This document shows, piece after piece, positions 1 to 8,570 of a stretch of 64,000 bases of DNA. The position numbers and the translations under genes are program-made. The notes under the pieces were generated by a model. That model did not search any database. It saw only the letters and a list, made by a program, of their open reading frames with translations, and had not been told where the DNA came from. How positions within the stretch are numbered: the stretch's first letter is position 1; each line of letters opens with the position of its first letter. Source of the DNA: Pseudoselenomonas ruminantium (GTDB taxonomy: Bacteria > Bacillota > Negativicutes > Selenomonadales > Selenomonadaceae); the NCBI GenBank assembly GCA_902780915.1, contig CACZHK010000001.1, forward strand, positions 62,001 to 126,000, in the 5' to 3' direction.

Positions 1-2
1 TT

Positions 3-1718
3 TTAAAGAGTCTTGAGGATTTCTTTGACCTTCTCCAGATACTCCTCCCGGCTGCAGGTGATGACCTCGCCGGTCTTGCGGATCTTGAGCTCGATAGTGC
101 CTTCCTCCACGGCCTTGGGGCCGATGGTGACGCGGAGGGGGTAGCCGATGAGGTCGCAGTCCTTGAACTTCACCCCGGCCCTCTCCTTGCGGTCATCCAA
201 GAGCACATCTATACCCTCTTTCTTCAGCTCGGCATAGATTTCCTCGCCGTAGGCCAGCTGGTCGTCCTTCTTGGCATTGACCACTGCCACTACTGCCTCG
301 AAGGGAGCGATGGCTCTAGGCCAGACAATGCCGTCTGCGTCATTGTGCTGCTCGATGGCGGCGGCCATGGTGCGGCCTACGCCGATGCCGTAGCAGCCCA
401 TGACCAGGGGCTGCTCCTTGCCTGCTTCGTCAAGGAAGGTAGCCCCCATGGCCTCGCTGTACTTGGTGCCCAGGGTGAAGACCTGGCCGGCCTCGATGCC
501 TCTGGTCATGGTGAGGGGGGCGCCGCACTTGGGGCAAGCATCTCCCTCGGCTACCATGCGGATATCCGCCACAGTGATGGCATCCTTGTTGAAGTCACGC
601 TCCGGGGTCACATTCTTGTAGTGGGTATCCACCTCGTTGGCGCCGGTTACAGCGTTGTACATGTGCATCACCGTGTGGTCAACGATGACCTTGATGCCCT
701 CCTTTATGCCGATGGGGCTCATGAAGCCGGGGCAACCGCCTGCAGCCTGGATAGCTGCATCCTCTGCCATGGTGAGCTCCTGGGCATCCTCTATGAGGTT
801 GATGAGTTTCACCTCATTCACCTCATGGTCGCCACGGACGAAGGCCAGCACCAGCTCACCCTTGTCCGTCTGGTAGGCGATGGCCTTGATGGTCTTGGCC
901 GTGGGCACCTGCAGGAACTCAGCCAGCTTCTCGATGGTATTGGTGCCGGGAGTGGCCACCTTTTCCAGGGGCAGCATTTCTTCCTTTTCAGCCACGATGG
1001 CCTTCAACTCGGCCTTCTCATCGCTGGCGGCATAGTCGCACTTGGAGCAGCAGGCAATGCTGGACTCGCCCGCCTCGGCCAGCACTGTGAACTCGTGGGA
1101 GTGGCCGCCGCCGATGGCGCCGTTATCTGCCTCCACAGGACGGAACTCCAGCCCGCAGCGGGTGAAGATGCGGCTGTAGGCATCGTACATCTTCTGATAG
1201 GACTCGTTCATGCCCGCTACATCCTTGTCAAAGGAGTAGAGATCCTTCATGATGAACTCACGGCTGCGCATGAGGCCAAAGCGGGGACGGCGCTCGTCCC
1301 GGAACTTGTCCTGGATCTGGTACAGCATCAAGGGCAGCTGCTTGTAGGAGCGCACCTCGTCCCGCACCAAGGCAGTGATCATCTCCTCATGGGTGGGGCC
1401 CATGCAGAACTCGCGGCCATGGCGATCCTTCATGCGCATCATCTCGGCGCCATAGGCTGCCCAGCGGCCGCTTTCTTCCCACAGCTCCGAGGGCTGCAGG
1501 ATGGGCATCATGATTTCCTGGCCGCCGGCGGCGTCCATTTCCTCCCGGATGATCTGCTCGATCTTGCGGATGGTGCGCCAGCCCAAAGGCAGGAAGTTGT
1601 ACATGCCGCCTGCAGACTTTCTCATAAGGCCTGCCCGGTACATGAGCTGATGGCTGACGATCTCAGCCTCGGCAGGAGTATTGCGCAGGGTAGGCGCGTA
1701 TAAATTGCTTGCTCTCAT
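3..1718 (-). CDS. proS: Prolyl-tRNA synthetase (with YbaK-type editing domain)
   Basis: Charges tRNA-Pro with proline in the cytoplasm. The 571-residue length is the usual size of the bacterial ProS form. The N-terminal class II catalytic core is visible ([19 protein letters not shown] near the start and the [15 protein letters not shown] motif 2 region). An inserted YbaK-like editing domain, which clears mischarged Ala-tRNA-Pro, occupies roughly residues 230-400. The motif 3 region [17 protein letters not shown] and a C-terminal anticodon-binding domain follow. The ATG start overlaps the stop of ispG as ATGA, so it is the last gene of the uppS-cdsA-dxr-rseP-ispG-proS run and is probably translationally coupled. 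The stop lies two bases from the window edge, so any terminator falls outside. Confidence 0.97.
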   Translation of the reverse strand: MRASNLYAPTLRNTPAEAEIVSHQLMYRAGLMRKSAGGMYNFLPLGWRTIRKIEQIIREEMDAAGGQEIMMPILQPSELWEESGRWAAYGAEMMRMKDRHGREFCMGPTHEEMITALVRDEVRSYKQLPLMLYQIQDKFRDERRPRFGLMRSREFIMKDLYSFDKDVAGMNESYQKMYDAYSRIFTRCGLEFRPVEADNGAIGGGHSHEFTVLAEAGESSIACCSKCDYAASDEKAELKAIVAEKEEMLPLEKVATPGTNTIEKLAEFLQVPTAKTIKAIAYQTDKGELVLAFVRGDHEVNEVKLINLIEDAQELTMAEDAAIQAAGGCPGFMSPIGIKEGIKVIVDHTVMHMYNAVTGANEVDTHYKNVTPERDFNKDAITVADIRMVAEGDACPKCGAPLTMTRGIEAGQVFTLGTKYSEAMGATFLDEAGKEQPLVMGCYGIGVGRTMAAAIEQHNDADGIVWPRAIAPFEAVVAVVNAKKDDQLAYGEEIYAELKKEGIDVLLDDRKERAGVKFKDCDLIGYPLRVTIGPKAVEEGTIELKIRKTGEVITCSREEYLEKVKEILKTL

Positions 1719-2788
1719 TTTTTCTTTCGTTCCTCCAGTATTGCATCTATTTCCTTGAAAAGCTCTGTTACCAGTTCGCTTTCGGGGACTTTCCTGACAA
1801 TCTCTCCCTTGCGGAAGACCAGGCCTTCCCCCTTGCCGCCGGCGATGCCCACATCGGCGCCGCGGGCCTCACCGGGGCCGTTCACTACGCAGCCCATGAC
1901 GGCTACCTCGATAGGCTCAGCGATGCCCTCCAGCTTCTTTTCCACCTGCGCCGCAATGGCAGGCAGGTCGATGCTGGTGCGGCCGCAGGTGGGACAAGCC
2001 ACCAGGGTAGGCCCATATTCCTTCAGCCCCAGGGCTTTCAGGATTTCGTTGGCCACCTTCACTTCCACCACCGGGTCTCCCGTGAGGGAAATGCGGAAGG
2101 TATCGCCAATGCCCTCTGCCAGCAGGGAGCCTATGCCCACAGCGGACTTGATGATGCCCGTGTTGGGCGTGCCCGCCTCGGTGATGCCCAGATGCAGGGG
2201 ATAATCCACCTTTTCGCTCATGAGGCGGTAGGCAGCCAGGGTCATGGGCACATCGTGAGCCTTGAGGGAAATCTTCATATCATAGAAGCCCTGCTGCTCC
2301 AGGATGCGCACATGCTGCAGGGCGGATTCCACCAGCCCCTCGGGGGTCACGCCGCCGTGTTTTTCCAGAATCTTCTTGTCCAGAGAGCCAGCGTTCACCC
2401 CGATGCGAATGGGGATACCGTGGGCCTTGGCTTCCTGCACCACGGCTCTGACTTTCTCCTCCCCGCCGATATTGCCCGGATTCAGCCGCAGGCCTGAGAT
2501 GCCCTGACGGATGGCCTCCAGGGCCAGCTTGTAGTCGAAGTGAATATCTGCCACCAGGGGCACCTTCACTTCCTTGATGATGTTGCCCAGATTCTCGGCC
2601 GCCGCCATATCCGGCACCGCCAGCCGCACGATATCGCAGCCTGCGGCGGTGAGCGCCTTGATCTGCTGCACCGTGGCTTCTGTGTCCGTGGTCTTGGTAT
2701 TGGTCATGGACTGGACAGAGATGGGCGCACCGCCGCCGATGGCTACGCTGCCTATATGTATCTGCCGTGTTTTCTTTCTCTCAAACAC
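1715..2788 (-). CDS. ispG: 4-hydroxy-3-methylbut-2-enyl diphosphate synthase
   Basis: Penultimate enzyme of the MEP isoprenoid pathway: reductive ring opening of MEcPP to HMBPP using a [4Fe-4S] cluster. The protein has 357 residues, the short bacterial form. It has a TIM-barrel N-terminal half and a C-terminal cluster domain with Cys265 and Cys268 ([12 protein letters not shown]) and Cys300 plus Glu307 ([11 protein letters not shown]), the expected three Cys and one Glu ligands. The start is GTG, chosen because AGGAGG lies seven bases upstream and overlaps the end of rseP. It sits in one operon with dxr, the second MEP enzyme, separated only by rseP. Confidence 0.97.
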   Translation of the reverse strand: MFERKKTRQIHIGSVAIGGGAPISVQSMTNTKTTDTEATVQQIKALTAAGCDIVRLAVPDMAAAENLGNIIKEVKVPLVADIHFDYKLALEAIRQGISGLRLNPGNIGGEEKVRAVVQEAKAHGIPIRIGVNAGSLDKKILEKHGGVTPEGLVESALQHVRILEQQGFYDMKISLKAHDVPMTLAAYRLMSEKVDYPLHLGITEAGTPNTGIIKSAVGIGSLLAEGIGDTFRISLTGDPVVEVKVANEILKALGLKEYGPTLVACPTCGRTSIDLPAIAAQVEKKLEGIAEPIEVAVMGCVVNGPGEARGADVGIAGGKGEGLVFRKGEIVRKVPESELVTELFKEIDAILEERKKK

Positions 2789-2791
2789 TTT

Positions 2792-3832
2792 TTAGCCTCC
2801 TGTGAATACCCGCATGATATCGTTGGCCGTGGCAAAGAGCATCAAGAGGATCAGCAACCCTACCCCCACGCTCTGCATATAGTAGAGAGCCTTGGGCGAA
2901 AGGGGCTTGCCCCGCACTGCCTCGATGCAGAGAGTGATGAAGTGGCCGCCATCCAGAGCAGGGATGGGGAAAAGGTTCACCAGTCCCAGGTTGATGCTCA
3001 GGAAAGCCGTGAAGTTCAGCAGGGGCACGATGCCCATCTGGGCCACTTCCCCTGCCATCTGAGCCACGCCGATGGGGCCAGCCAGGTCCTTGCCGGAAAG
3101 CTCCAGCAGAAGCCTGTAGAGGGCATCAACCATCATATACATGAGATAGCCCGTCTTCTGCACTGCCATGACGGCAGCATCCACCAGGCCCACATCCTTG
3201 TGCTCAAGGGCATTCATGACCCCTACCACATTGCGTTTGGAACTCTTGTCATAGGTGGGAGCCACCTCAAACTTCAGTTCCTCTACCCCACGCTGCACAG
3301 TCATGGCCAGGGGTGTCCCCTCCTCACTGGCCTGGACAGCCTCGGTGAACTCCGTCCAGGTGGCAATGGCCTTGCCGTCAATGGCAATGACCTTGTCCCC
3401 GTCTCGCAGGCCTGCCTCATAGGCCGGCTTGCCTGCCATCACCGTGCCCAGCACAGGCTCCGGATTCGGCGTGGAAACGCCGGAGAAAAAGAAGATGCCA
3501 AAGAAAAGGAAGATGGGCAGCAGGAAGTTCATGAAAACCCCTGCCAGGATCACCACCATGCGGTGCCCCACCGGGCGCTCGCAGTAGCCCCGCTCCCCGG
3601 CATCATTGTCCTCGGGATTCATGCCCGCGATGTCGTTGAAGCCACCCAGTGGCACCACGCGGATGGAGTAGACTGTCTCTCCTCTCTTGACAGAGAAAAG
3701 CTTCGGCCCGAAGCCGATGGCAAACTCGTCCACCCGCATCCCCGCCAGCTTGGCGGTGATGAAGTGCCCCAGCTCATGCACCAGTACCAGCAGACCTAAA
3801 ACGAAAATAGTGGCTGCTATAGTAATTAACAT
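2792..3832 (-). CDS. rseP: RseP-type site-2 intramembrane zinc metalloprotease
   Basis: Membrane metalloprotease of the S2P/RseP/RasP family that cleaves transmembrane regulators such as anti-sigma factors and cleared signal peptides. The first transmembrane segment carries the zinc motif HELGH (residues 19-23). A PDZ domain sits in the middle (GTVMAGKPAYEAGLRDGD), and the third zinc ligand motif is FPIPALDGGH. I start at the internal ATG at 3832, giving 346 residues, because AAGGA lies just upstream and the family always begins directly with the first membrane helix. The longer in-frame extension covers an intergenic hairpin. It lies between dxr and ispG, a common Firmicute arrangement. Confidence 0.95.
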   Translation of the reverse strand: MLITIAATIFVLGLLVLVHELGHFITAKLAGMRVDEFAIGFGPKLFSVKRGETVYSIRVVPLGGFNDIAGMNPEDNDAGERGYCERPVGHRMVVILAGVFMNFLLPIFLFFGIFFFSGVSTPNPEPVLGTVMAGKPAYEAGLRDGDKVIAIDGKAIATWTEFTEAVQASEEGTPLAMTVQRGVEELKFEVAPTYDKSSKRNVVGVMNALEHKDVGLVDAAVMAVQKTGYLMYMMVDALYRLLLELSGKDLAGPIGVAQMAGEVAQMGIVPLLNFTAFLSINLGLVNLFPIPALDGGHFITLCIEAVRGKPLSPKALYYMQSVGVGLLILLMLFATANDIMRVFTGG

Positions 3833-3848
3833 TCTTTCACCGTCCTTA

Positions 3849-3870
3849 GCCTTCCCCTCAAGGGGAAGGC
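3849..3870. repeat. Perfect 10-bp palindrome in the dxr-rseP gap
   Basis: GCCTTCCCCT, two bases, then AGGGGAAGGC. The same core reappears at 15947-15965 and, shortened, at 53922-53942. No T-run follows on the minus strand, so it is unlikely to be a simple terminator between dxr and rseP. It may be a mobile palindrome or an RNA-processing or attenuation hairpin. Confidence 0.6.
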
Positions 3871-3882
3871 AGAAGTCGCTTA

Positions 3883-5040
3883 TCACTGCTTTTTCAAAAG
3901 CGTTCTGGCAAATTCCCTTGCCCACTTATCCTCTTCAAAGAGCTCCTCCAGTTCCGGCTCCAGGATGGTCTCACGCTTCAGCATGGTTTCCTCGATGATG
4001 TCGTAGATATCCAGGAAGTAGATGTCGCCAGAGAGGAAAGCCGCCACTGCCACCTCGTTGGCAGCGTTGAAGATGCAGGGCATGGTGCCGCCGATCTTGC
4101 CTGCTTCATAAGCGAACCTGAGTCCCTTGAAGGTCTCCATATCCGGCTCCGCGAAGGTCAGATCCTTCATCTGCCAGAAATCCAGCCGGGGCCAGGAGGC
4201 GCTCTGCCTCTCGGGATAGGTCAGGGCATACTGGATGGGCAGGCGCATATCCGTGCTGCCCAGCTGGGCCATCACCGCCCCGTCCACGAACTGAATCATG
4301 GAATGGATGATGCTCTGGGGGTGCACTACCACCTGTATCTGGTCATAGTCCACATCGTAAAGCCACTTGGCCTCGATGACCTCCAGCCCCTTGTTCACCA
4401 GGGAAGCTGAGTCCACGGTGATTTTCCTGCCCATATTCCAGGTGGGATGGGCCAGTACCTGCTCGACCGTTGCCTTGCCTATCTGCTCCCGCTTCTTGCC
4501 CCGGAAAGGGCCGCCGGAGCAGGTCAATAGCAGCTTTTCAATCTTGGAGCTCTGCTCCCCCTGCAGGCATTGGAAGAAGGCGCAGTGCTCGCTGTCTACA
4601 GGCAGGAGCCTCACTCCCTGCTCCTTCACCTTGCGGGTCACCAGCTCACCTGCCACCACCAGGGTTTCCTTGTTGGCCAGGGCAATGTCCTTTTTTGCTT
4701 CCAGCGCCTTCATAGTAGGCTCAAGGCCTGCAAAGCCCATCATGGAGGTGACCACCGTCTGGACATCGCCATAGGCGGCAGCGTCAATAAAGGCCTGGCG
4801 GCCTCCCGCCAGTTCCGTCCTGCCCTGGTAGCGGGACTTCAGTCTCTGGTAGGCAGACTCATCGGAGAGCACTGCCAGTTCCGGCTGGAACTCCTCAATC
4901 TGCTTTTCCAGCAGTTCATCGCTGGCATTGGCCGCCAGCACCGACACATGGAAAAGCTCAGGGTGCTCCCGCACCACATCCAGGGTCTGGGTGCCGATGG
5001 AGCCTGTGGAGCCAAGGATGGCTATATTCTTGCAGGTCAT
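3883..5040 (-). CDS. dxr: 1-deoxy-D-xylulose 5-phosphate reductoisomerase
   Basis: Converts DXP to MEP with NADPH, the first committed step of the MEP pathway. The N-terminal Rossmann motif is GSTGSIG (residues 10-16). The metal and substrate region follows (PVDSEHCAFFQCL), then TCSGGPFRG and WNMGRKITVDSASLVNKGLEVIEA in pieces. The 385-residue length fits the family. I use the ATG at 5040, about ten bases after AAGGAGG. A TTG two codons earlier would lie only four bases from that site. It is followed by rseP after a 50-base gap containing a palindrome. Confidence 0.96.
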   Translation of the reverse strand: MTCKNIAILGSTGSIGTQTLDVVREHPELFHVSVLAANASDELLEKQIEEFQPELAVLSDESAYQRLKSRYQGRTELAGGRQAFIDAAAYGDVQTVVTSMMGFAGLEPTMKALEAKKDIALANKETLVVAGELVTRKVKEQGVRLLPVDSEHCAFFQCLQGEQSSKIEKLLLTCSGGPFRGKKREQIGKATVEQVLAHPTWNMGRKITVDSASLVNKGLEVIEAKWLYDVDYDQIQVVVHPQSIIHSMIQFVDGAVMAQLGSTDMRLPIQYALTYPERQSASWPRLDFWQMKDLTFAEPDMETFKGLRFAYEAGKIGGTMPCIFNAANEVAVAAFLSGDIYFLDIYDIIEETMLKRETILEPELEELFEEDKWAREFARTLLKKQ

Positions 5041-5058
5041 GCGCAAAACTCCTCCTTT

Positions 5059-5889
5059 TTAGTAGGTCAGCAGATAGTAAGCCATGCTGAAATAGTAGAC
5101 CAGGGGAGCAGTGAAAAGGACGCTGTCGAAGCGATCCCACACGCCGCCGTGTCCCGGAATGATATTGCCGGAATCCTTGATGCCCGTTTCTCTTTTAGCC
5201 ACAGACTCCACCAGATCCCCCACCGTGGCAAAGACGGCGATCAGCGCCCCCAAGACTGCCATCAGAGGCAGTGGCCAGCCAAAGAAAGCTCCCAGAGCCG
5301 CAATGGTGAGCGTAGTGCCCACCACTGCTCCCACCGCGCCCTCAATGGTCTTGTTGGGGCTGATGGAGGGACAGAGCTTGTGCCTGCCAAGGGCAGACCC
5401 CACAAAGTAGGCAAAGCTGTCACTGGCCCAGGTGCCGATAAACATCACCCACACCAAGGCGCAGCCTGGTTCAAAGGACCCCAGGCTGGTGACCAGCTGG
5501 GGCATATCCTGGCCAAAATTCCTGAGCAGGATCAGATGGGCAAAGGGCAGGCCAATATACAGCATCCCCACCGCAGACAAAGCCGCCCCCCTGAAGGTGA
5601 CTTTCCCATGGAAGAAGACCGTCTGCAGGCAGATAGCCAGCACGAAGAAGGTAATGAAGGCCGTCATGCCCAGCCCCTCGTGGCGGGCGCTCAGCAGCAG
5701 GTTGATGATGCCCAGAAGCCCCAGCCAGGAGGTCAGATGCTCCCCCTGCTGGCTGAAAGCCTTGTCATATTCCCTCCAAGCCAGCATCGCCAGGACAAAG
5801 GCGGCAATCTCAAAGGCCAGCCCCCCGGTCTGGATGATCAAGGCGGCAATGGCAATGCCAATGACGCCGGTTATGATTCTAGTTAACAA
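5059..5889 (-). CDS. cdsA: Phosphatidate cytidylyltransferase (CDP-diacylglycerol synthase)
   Basis: Makes CDP-diacylglycerol from phosphatidate and CTP for phospholipid synthesis in the inner membrane. The 276-residue protein is hydrophobic with about eight membrane segments. The C-terminal family signature is present: SDSFAYFVGSALGRHK, then the SPNKTIEGAVGA stretch, and the conserved GDLVESVAKR and KDSGNIIPGHGGVWDRFDS elements in order. The start is TTG with TAAGGAGC eight bases upstream. The gene lies in the classic uppS-cdsA-dxr order. Confidence 0.96.
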   Translation of the reverse strand: MLTRIITGVIGIAIAALIIQTGGLAFEIAAFVLAMLAWREYDKAFSQQGEHLTSWLGLLGIINLLLSARHEGLGMTAFITFFVLAICLQTVFFHGKVTFRGAALSAVGMLYIGLPFAHLILLRNFGQDMPQLVTSLGSFEPGCALVWVMFIGTWASDSFAYFVGSALGRHKLCPSISPNKTIEGAVGAVVGTTLTIAALGAFFGWPLPLMAVLGALIAVFATVGDLVESVAKRETGIKDSGNIIPGHGGVWDRFDSVLFTAPLVYYFSMAYYLLTY

Positions 5890-5901
5890 ATGAACAGCTC
5901 C

Positions 5902-6687
5902 TTACTTCAATCCTCCGAAGCGGCGGTCGCGCTTGGCAAAAGCCGTCATGGCCGCCACAAAGTCAGCCGGGGTGAACTCCGGCCAGTTTTTCTCCGTGAA
6001 ATAGAACTCCGCATAGGCAGACTGCCACAGCAGGAAATTGCTGAGGCGCTGGTCGCCGCTGGTGCGGATCATGAGATCCACCGGCGGGTCCCCTGCCGTA
6101 TCCAGCAGGCTCTCCACCAGCGCTTCGTCTACTTCCTCCGGCTTCAGCTCCCCGGCAGCAGCCCGGGCGGCCACGGCCTGCATCACCCGCAACAGTTCGT
6201 CCTGGCCGCCGTAGTTGGCCGCCACATTGAAGTGGATTCCCGTATTGTGCGCCATGAGCTTTTCTGCATCCTCCATCTGCCGTTGCAAGCTCTTGGGCAT
6301 GCCTTCCTTCTTGCCCAGGAAACGGATGCGCACATTGTCATTGTGCATTTCCTCCAGCTCTTTGGCCAGATACTCGGCAAAGAGCTTCATGAGGAAGTCC
6401 ACCTCAGCGGTGGGACGCTTCCAGTTCTCGGTGGAGAAGGCATACACCGTCAGGGCATCAAGCCCCAGTCCGATGGCGGTGCTGAGGATGCCCTTCAGAG
6501 TCTTGACCCCGGCCTTGTGGCCCGCAGTGCGGATAAGTCCCTGTCCCTTGGCCCATCGGCCATTGCCATCCATGATCACCGCCACATGGCGAGGCAGCTT
6601 CTCCCATTCGATGGGAGCAAAGAGCGGGTCATCCCGCCCCGGGATTTCCTTGTAGGCATCTGCGCTGCCAAATATTTTTTTCCACAT
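5902..6687 (-). CDS. uppS: Undecaprenyl diphosphate synthase (cis-prenyltransferase)
   Basis: Adds isoprene units from IPP to farnesyl diphosphate to give the C55 lipid carrier for peptidoglycan and other envelope polymers. It has 261 residues. The catalytic aspartate is in VAVIMDGNGRWA (Asp40). The downstream signature RTSGDQRLSNFLLWQ and the AEFYFTEKNWPEF block are present. I start at ATG 6687, preceded by AAGGGG. The longer reading frame runs through the ferredoxin terminator and lacks homology. Its product's recycling enzyme, uppP, lies 9 kb away in this window. Confidence 0.96.
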   Translation of the reverse strand: MWKKIFGSADAYKEIPGRDDPLFAPIEWEKLPRHVAVIMDGNGRWAKGQGLIRTAGHKAGVKTLKGILSTAIGLGLDALTVYAFSTENWKRPTAEVDFLMKLFAEYLAKELEEMHNDNVRIRFLGKKEGMPKSLQRQMEDAEKLMAHNTGIHFNVAANYGGQDELLRVMQAVAARAAAGELKPEEVDEALVESLLDTAGDPPVDLMIRTSGDQRLSNFLLWQSAYAEFYFTEKNWPEFTPADFVAAMTAFAKRDRRFGGLK

Positions 6688-6727
6688 ATATGTGAACCCC
6701 TTGGCTTGAAATTCAAAATAGCATAAA

Positions 6728-6762
6728 GGCAGGCCCCTCTCGATATGCGAGAAGGGCCTGCC
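6728..6762 (-). terminator. Probable terminator or attenuator after the ferredoxin gene
   Basis: Fifteen-base arms GGCAGGCCCCTCTCG (6728-6742) and CGAGAAGGGCCTGCC (6748-6762) pair with one mismatch. On the minus strand the stem is followed by TTTATGC and, a few bases on, TTTTG, a weak U-tract. It separates the pyrH-frr-ferredoxin transcript from uppS, so uppS may be served by read-through or by a promoter I cannot place. Confidence 0.6.
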
Positions 6763-6800
6763 CTGCAGGATTTCGTCCAGCTTCTCCTCAATCTCAATGA

Positions 6801-6974
6801 TTATTCCGGAGCAGAGATGGCCGATACAGGGCAGCCTGCTGCGCAGGCGCCGCACTCGACGCACTTATCTGGATCGATCTCGTAATGAGCGCTGCCTTCG
6901 CTGATAGCCTCCACGGGGCAAGTAGCCGCGCAAGCGCCGCAGGAAATGCAGTCATCACCGATCTTGTATGCCAT
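6801..6974 (-). CDS. Small 2x[4Fe-4S] ferredoxin (57 aa)
   Basis: Read directly from the sequence as ATG to TAA, 57 residues. It contains two CxxCxxCxxxCP clusters (CISCGACAATCP and CVECGACAAGCP), the clostridial-type low-potential electron carrier of anaerobes. TAAGGAGG lies eight bases before the ATG at 6974. It follows the small unknown gene at 7004 after 29 bases and is followed by a hairpin. Its redox partner is not indicated by the neighbours. Confidence 0.95.
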   Translation of the reverse strand: MAYKIGDDCISCGACAATCPVEAISEGSAHYEIDPDKCVECGACAAGCPVSAISAPE

Positions 6975-7003
6975 TGTCTTACACCTCCTTATCTTGATGT
7001 CCC

Positions 7004-7210
7004 TCAGACCGTAGGAATTACCTTGGCCCCCAGGGTCACCTTGATGCCCTGCTCTTGCTCTCGCACCCGCAGGACGTACAGACGGCTTTCGTCTGTCTTG
7101 AAAAAATCACGCGTAGGGCGTGTGATTTCCCATTCGTAAGAGATGCCCGACTTCTGCAGGAGTTCTTCTGCCTCCTGCCAGGGCAGGGCAAGAATATCAC
7201 GGCAGTCCAT
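7004..7210 (-). CDS. Small conserved-looking protein of unknown function (68 aa)
   Basis: I do not recognise a family. It is a 68-residue acidic/basic mixed protein without a signal peptide or membrane segment, beginning MDCRDILALPWQEAEELL and ending GAKVIPTV. The ATG overlaps the frr stop by one base (TGATG), with GGAAG just upstream. It ends 29 bases before the ferredoxin gene. The coupled start and tight spacing are the reasons for calling it real. Confidence 0.7.
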   Translation of the reverse strand: MDCRDILALPWQEAEELLQKSGISYEWEITRPTRDFFKTDESRLYVLRVREQEQGIKVTLGAKVIPTV

Positions 7211-7773
7211 CAGACTTCCATGACCTCTTTTTCCTTGGCAGCCCGGGCAGAATCCACCAGCTTGATGTACTTGTCCACCAGCTTCTGCACATCTTCCTGG
7301 CCCTTCTTGGACTCGTCTTCGGTGATTTCCTTGGCCTTCTCCAGCTTCTTGATAGCCTCGTTGCCATCGCGGCGCACATTGCGCATAGCCACCTTGGCCT
7401 CCTCAGCCTTCTTGTTCACCGTCTTGACGATTTCCTTGCGGCGTTCCTGGGTAGGCTGCGGGATGGACAGGCGGATGGCAGTGCCATCGGAGTTCGGGGA
7501 CAGGCCCAAGTCGGACTTCATGATAGCCACTTCAATGTCATGGAGAATGGTCTTCTCCCAGGGCTGGATGACAATCATATGGGGCTCAGGCACTGAAACC
7601 TTGGCCACCTGGTTCACAGGGGTGGGAGTGCCATAGTACTCCACCATGACCTTGTCCAGCAGGGAAGGAGTGGCGCGGCCAGCGCGGAGACTGCCGAACT
7701 CGCGCTTGACGGCTTCCAGGGATTTCTTCATGCGTTCTTCTTCATTTGCCAGGATTTCTTTTACAGTTGCCAT
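7210..7773 (-). CDS. frr: Ribosome recycling factor
   Basis: Splits post-termination ribosomes with EF-G. The 187 residues are the family length. The three-helix bundle sequence is clear from MKKSLEAVKREFGSLRAGR through the NQVAKVSVPEPHMIVIQPW beta domain to RRDGNEAIKKLEK. The start ATG overlaps the pyrH stop by one base (TAATG), indicating translational coupling. The pyrH-frr pair is the normal bacterial order. Confidence 0.97.
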   Translation of the reverse strand: MATVKEILANEEERMKKSLEAVKREFGSLRAGRATPSLLDKVMVEYYGTPTPVNQVAKVSVPEPHMIVIQPWEKTILHDIEVAIMKSDLGLSPNSDGTAIRLSIPQPTQERRKEIVKTVNKKAEEAKVAMRNVRRDGNEAIKKLEKAKEITEDESKKGQEDVQKLVDKYIKLVDSARAAKEKEVMEV

Positions 7774-8498
7774 TACTCTTTCCCTCCTACGGTGGTGCCA
7801 ATCTCCTCACCCAGAGCTGCCCGGGCGATGTTTTCATGGTCGTCGATATTGAAGACCACCAGCTGGATCTTGTTGTCCATGCAGAGACTGGTAGCGGTGG
7901 AGTCCATCACTGCCAGGCCCTGATTCAGGATATCGATATAGGCCAGATGGTCATACTTCTTGGCGTTGGGGTTCTTGTTGGGGTCGGAATCATAGATGCC
8001 ATCGGTGCCCTTCTTGGCCATGAGGATGACATCTGCCTCCACCTCAGCTGCCCGCAGGGCAGCAGTAGTATCGGTAGAGAAGTAAGGATTGCCCGTACCT
8101 GCACCGAAAATCACCACCCGGCCCTTTTCCATATGGCGGATGGCCTTGCGACGGATATAAGGCTCTGCCACCTGACGCATCTCAATGGCAGTCTGGACAC
8201 GGGTATCCACGTCCATCTTCTCCAGAGCATCCTGGAGCGCCAGGGAATTCATGACCGTAGCCAGCATGCCCATATAGTCAGCAGAAGCACGGTCCATGCC
8301 CTTGGCGCTGCCAGAAAGGCCACGCCAGATATTGCCGCCACCCACTACGATAGCCACATCCACACCGCGGTCGCGGATGATCTTGATCTGCCTGGCAATA
8401 TCCTCTACTACCTCAGGGTTGATGCCAAACCCCTGGTCACCGGCCAGGGACTCACCGGACAGTTTCAGCACCACGCGTTTATATTTAGCTGTTTCCAA
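7773..8498 (-). CDS. pyrH: UMP kinase
   Basis: Phosphorylates UMP to UDP in pyrimidine nucleotide synthesis. It is an amino-acid-kinase fold protein of 241 residues. The N-terminus [20 protein letters not shown], the GGGNIWRG nucleotide loop and the [19 protein letters not shown] motif are diagnostic. I take the TTG at 8498 as start because GGAGG lies seven bases upstream. A strong extended -10 element lies about 40 bases further upstream. It heads the pyrH-frr-small ORF-ferredoxin transcript. Confidence 0.96.
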   Translation of the reverse strand: METAKYKRVVLKLSGESLAGDQGFGINPEVVEDIARQIKIIRDRGVDVAIVVGGGNIWRGLSGSAKGMDRASADYMGMLATVMNSLALQDALEKMDVDTRVQTAIEMRQVAEPYIRRKAIRHMEKGRVVIFGAGTGNPYFSTDTTAALRAAEVEADVILMAKKGTDGIYDSDPNKNPNAKKYDHLAYIDILNQGLAVMDSTATSLCMDNKIQLVVFNIDDHENIARAALGEEIGTTVGGKE

Positions 8499-8534
8499 AG
8501 CAAACCCTCCATCTATTAAGTTTCACTATCTGCC

Positions 8535-8562
8535 ATTATACCATAAATGTATGTTTTGCCAT
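8535..8562 (-). promoter_or_regulatory. Predicted promoter of pyrH (extended -10)
   Basis: On the minus strand TGGTATAAT gives a consensus -10 (TATAAT, 8535-8540) with the TGn extension. The -35 region is poor (near CTATGG), as expected for extended -10 promoters. It lies in the uvrB-pyrH gap with an AT-rich upstream stretch. Confidence 0.6.
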
Positions 8563-8570
8563 AGAAAAAA

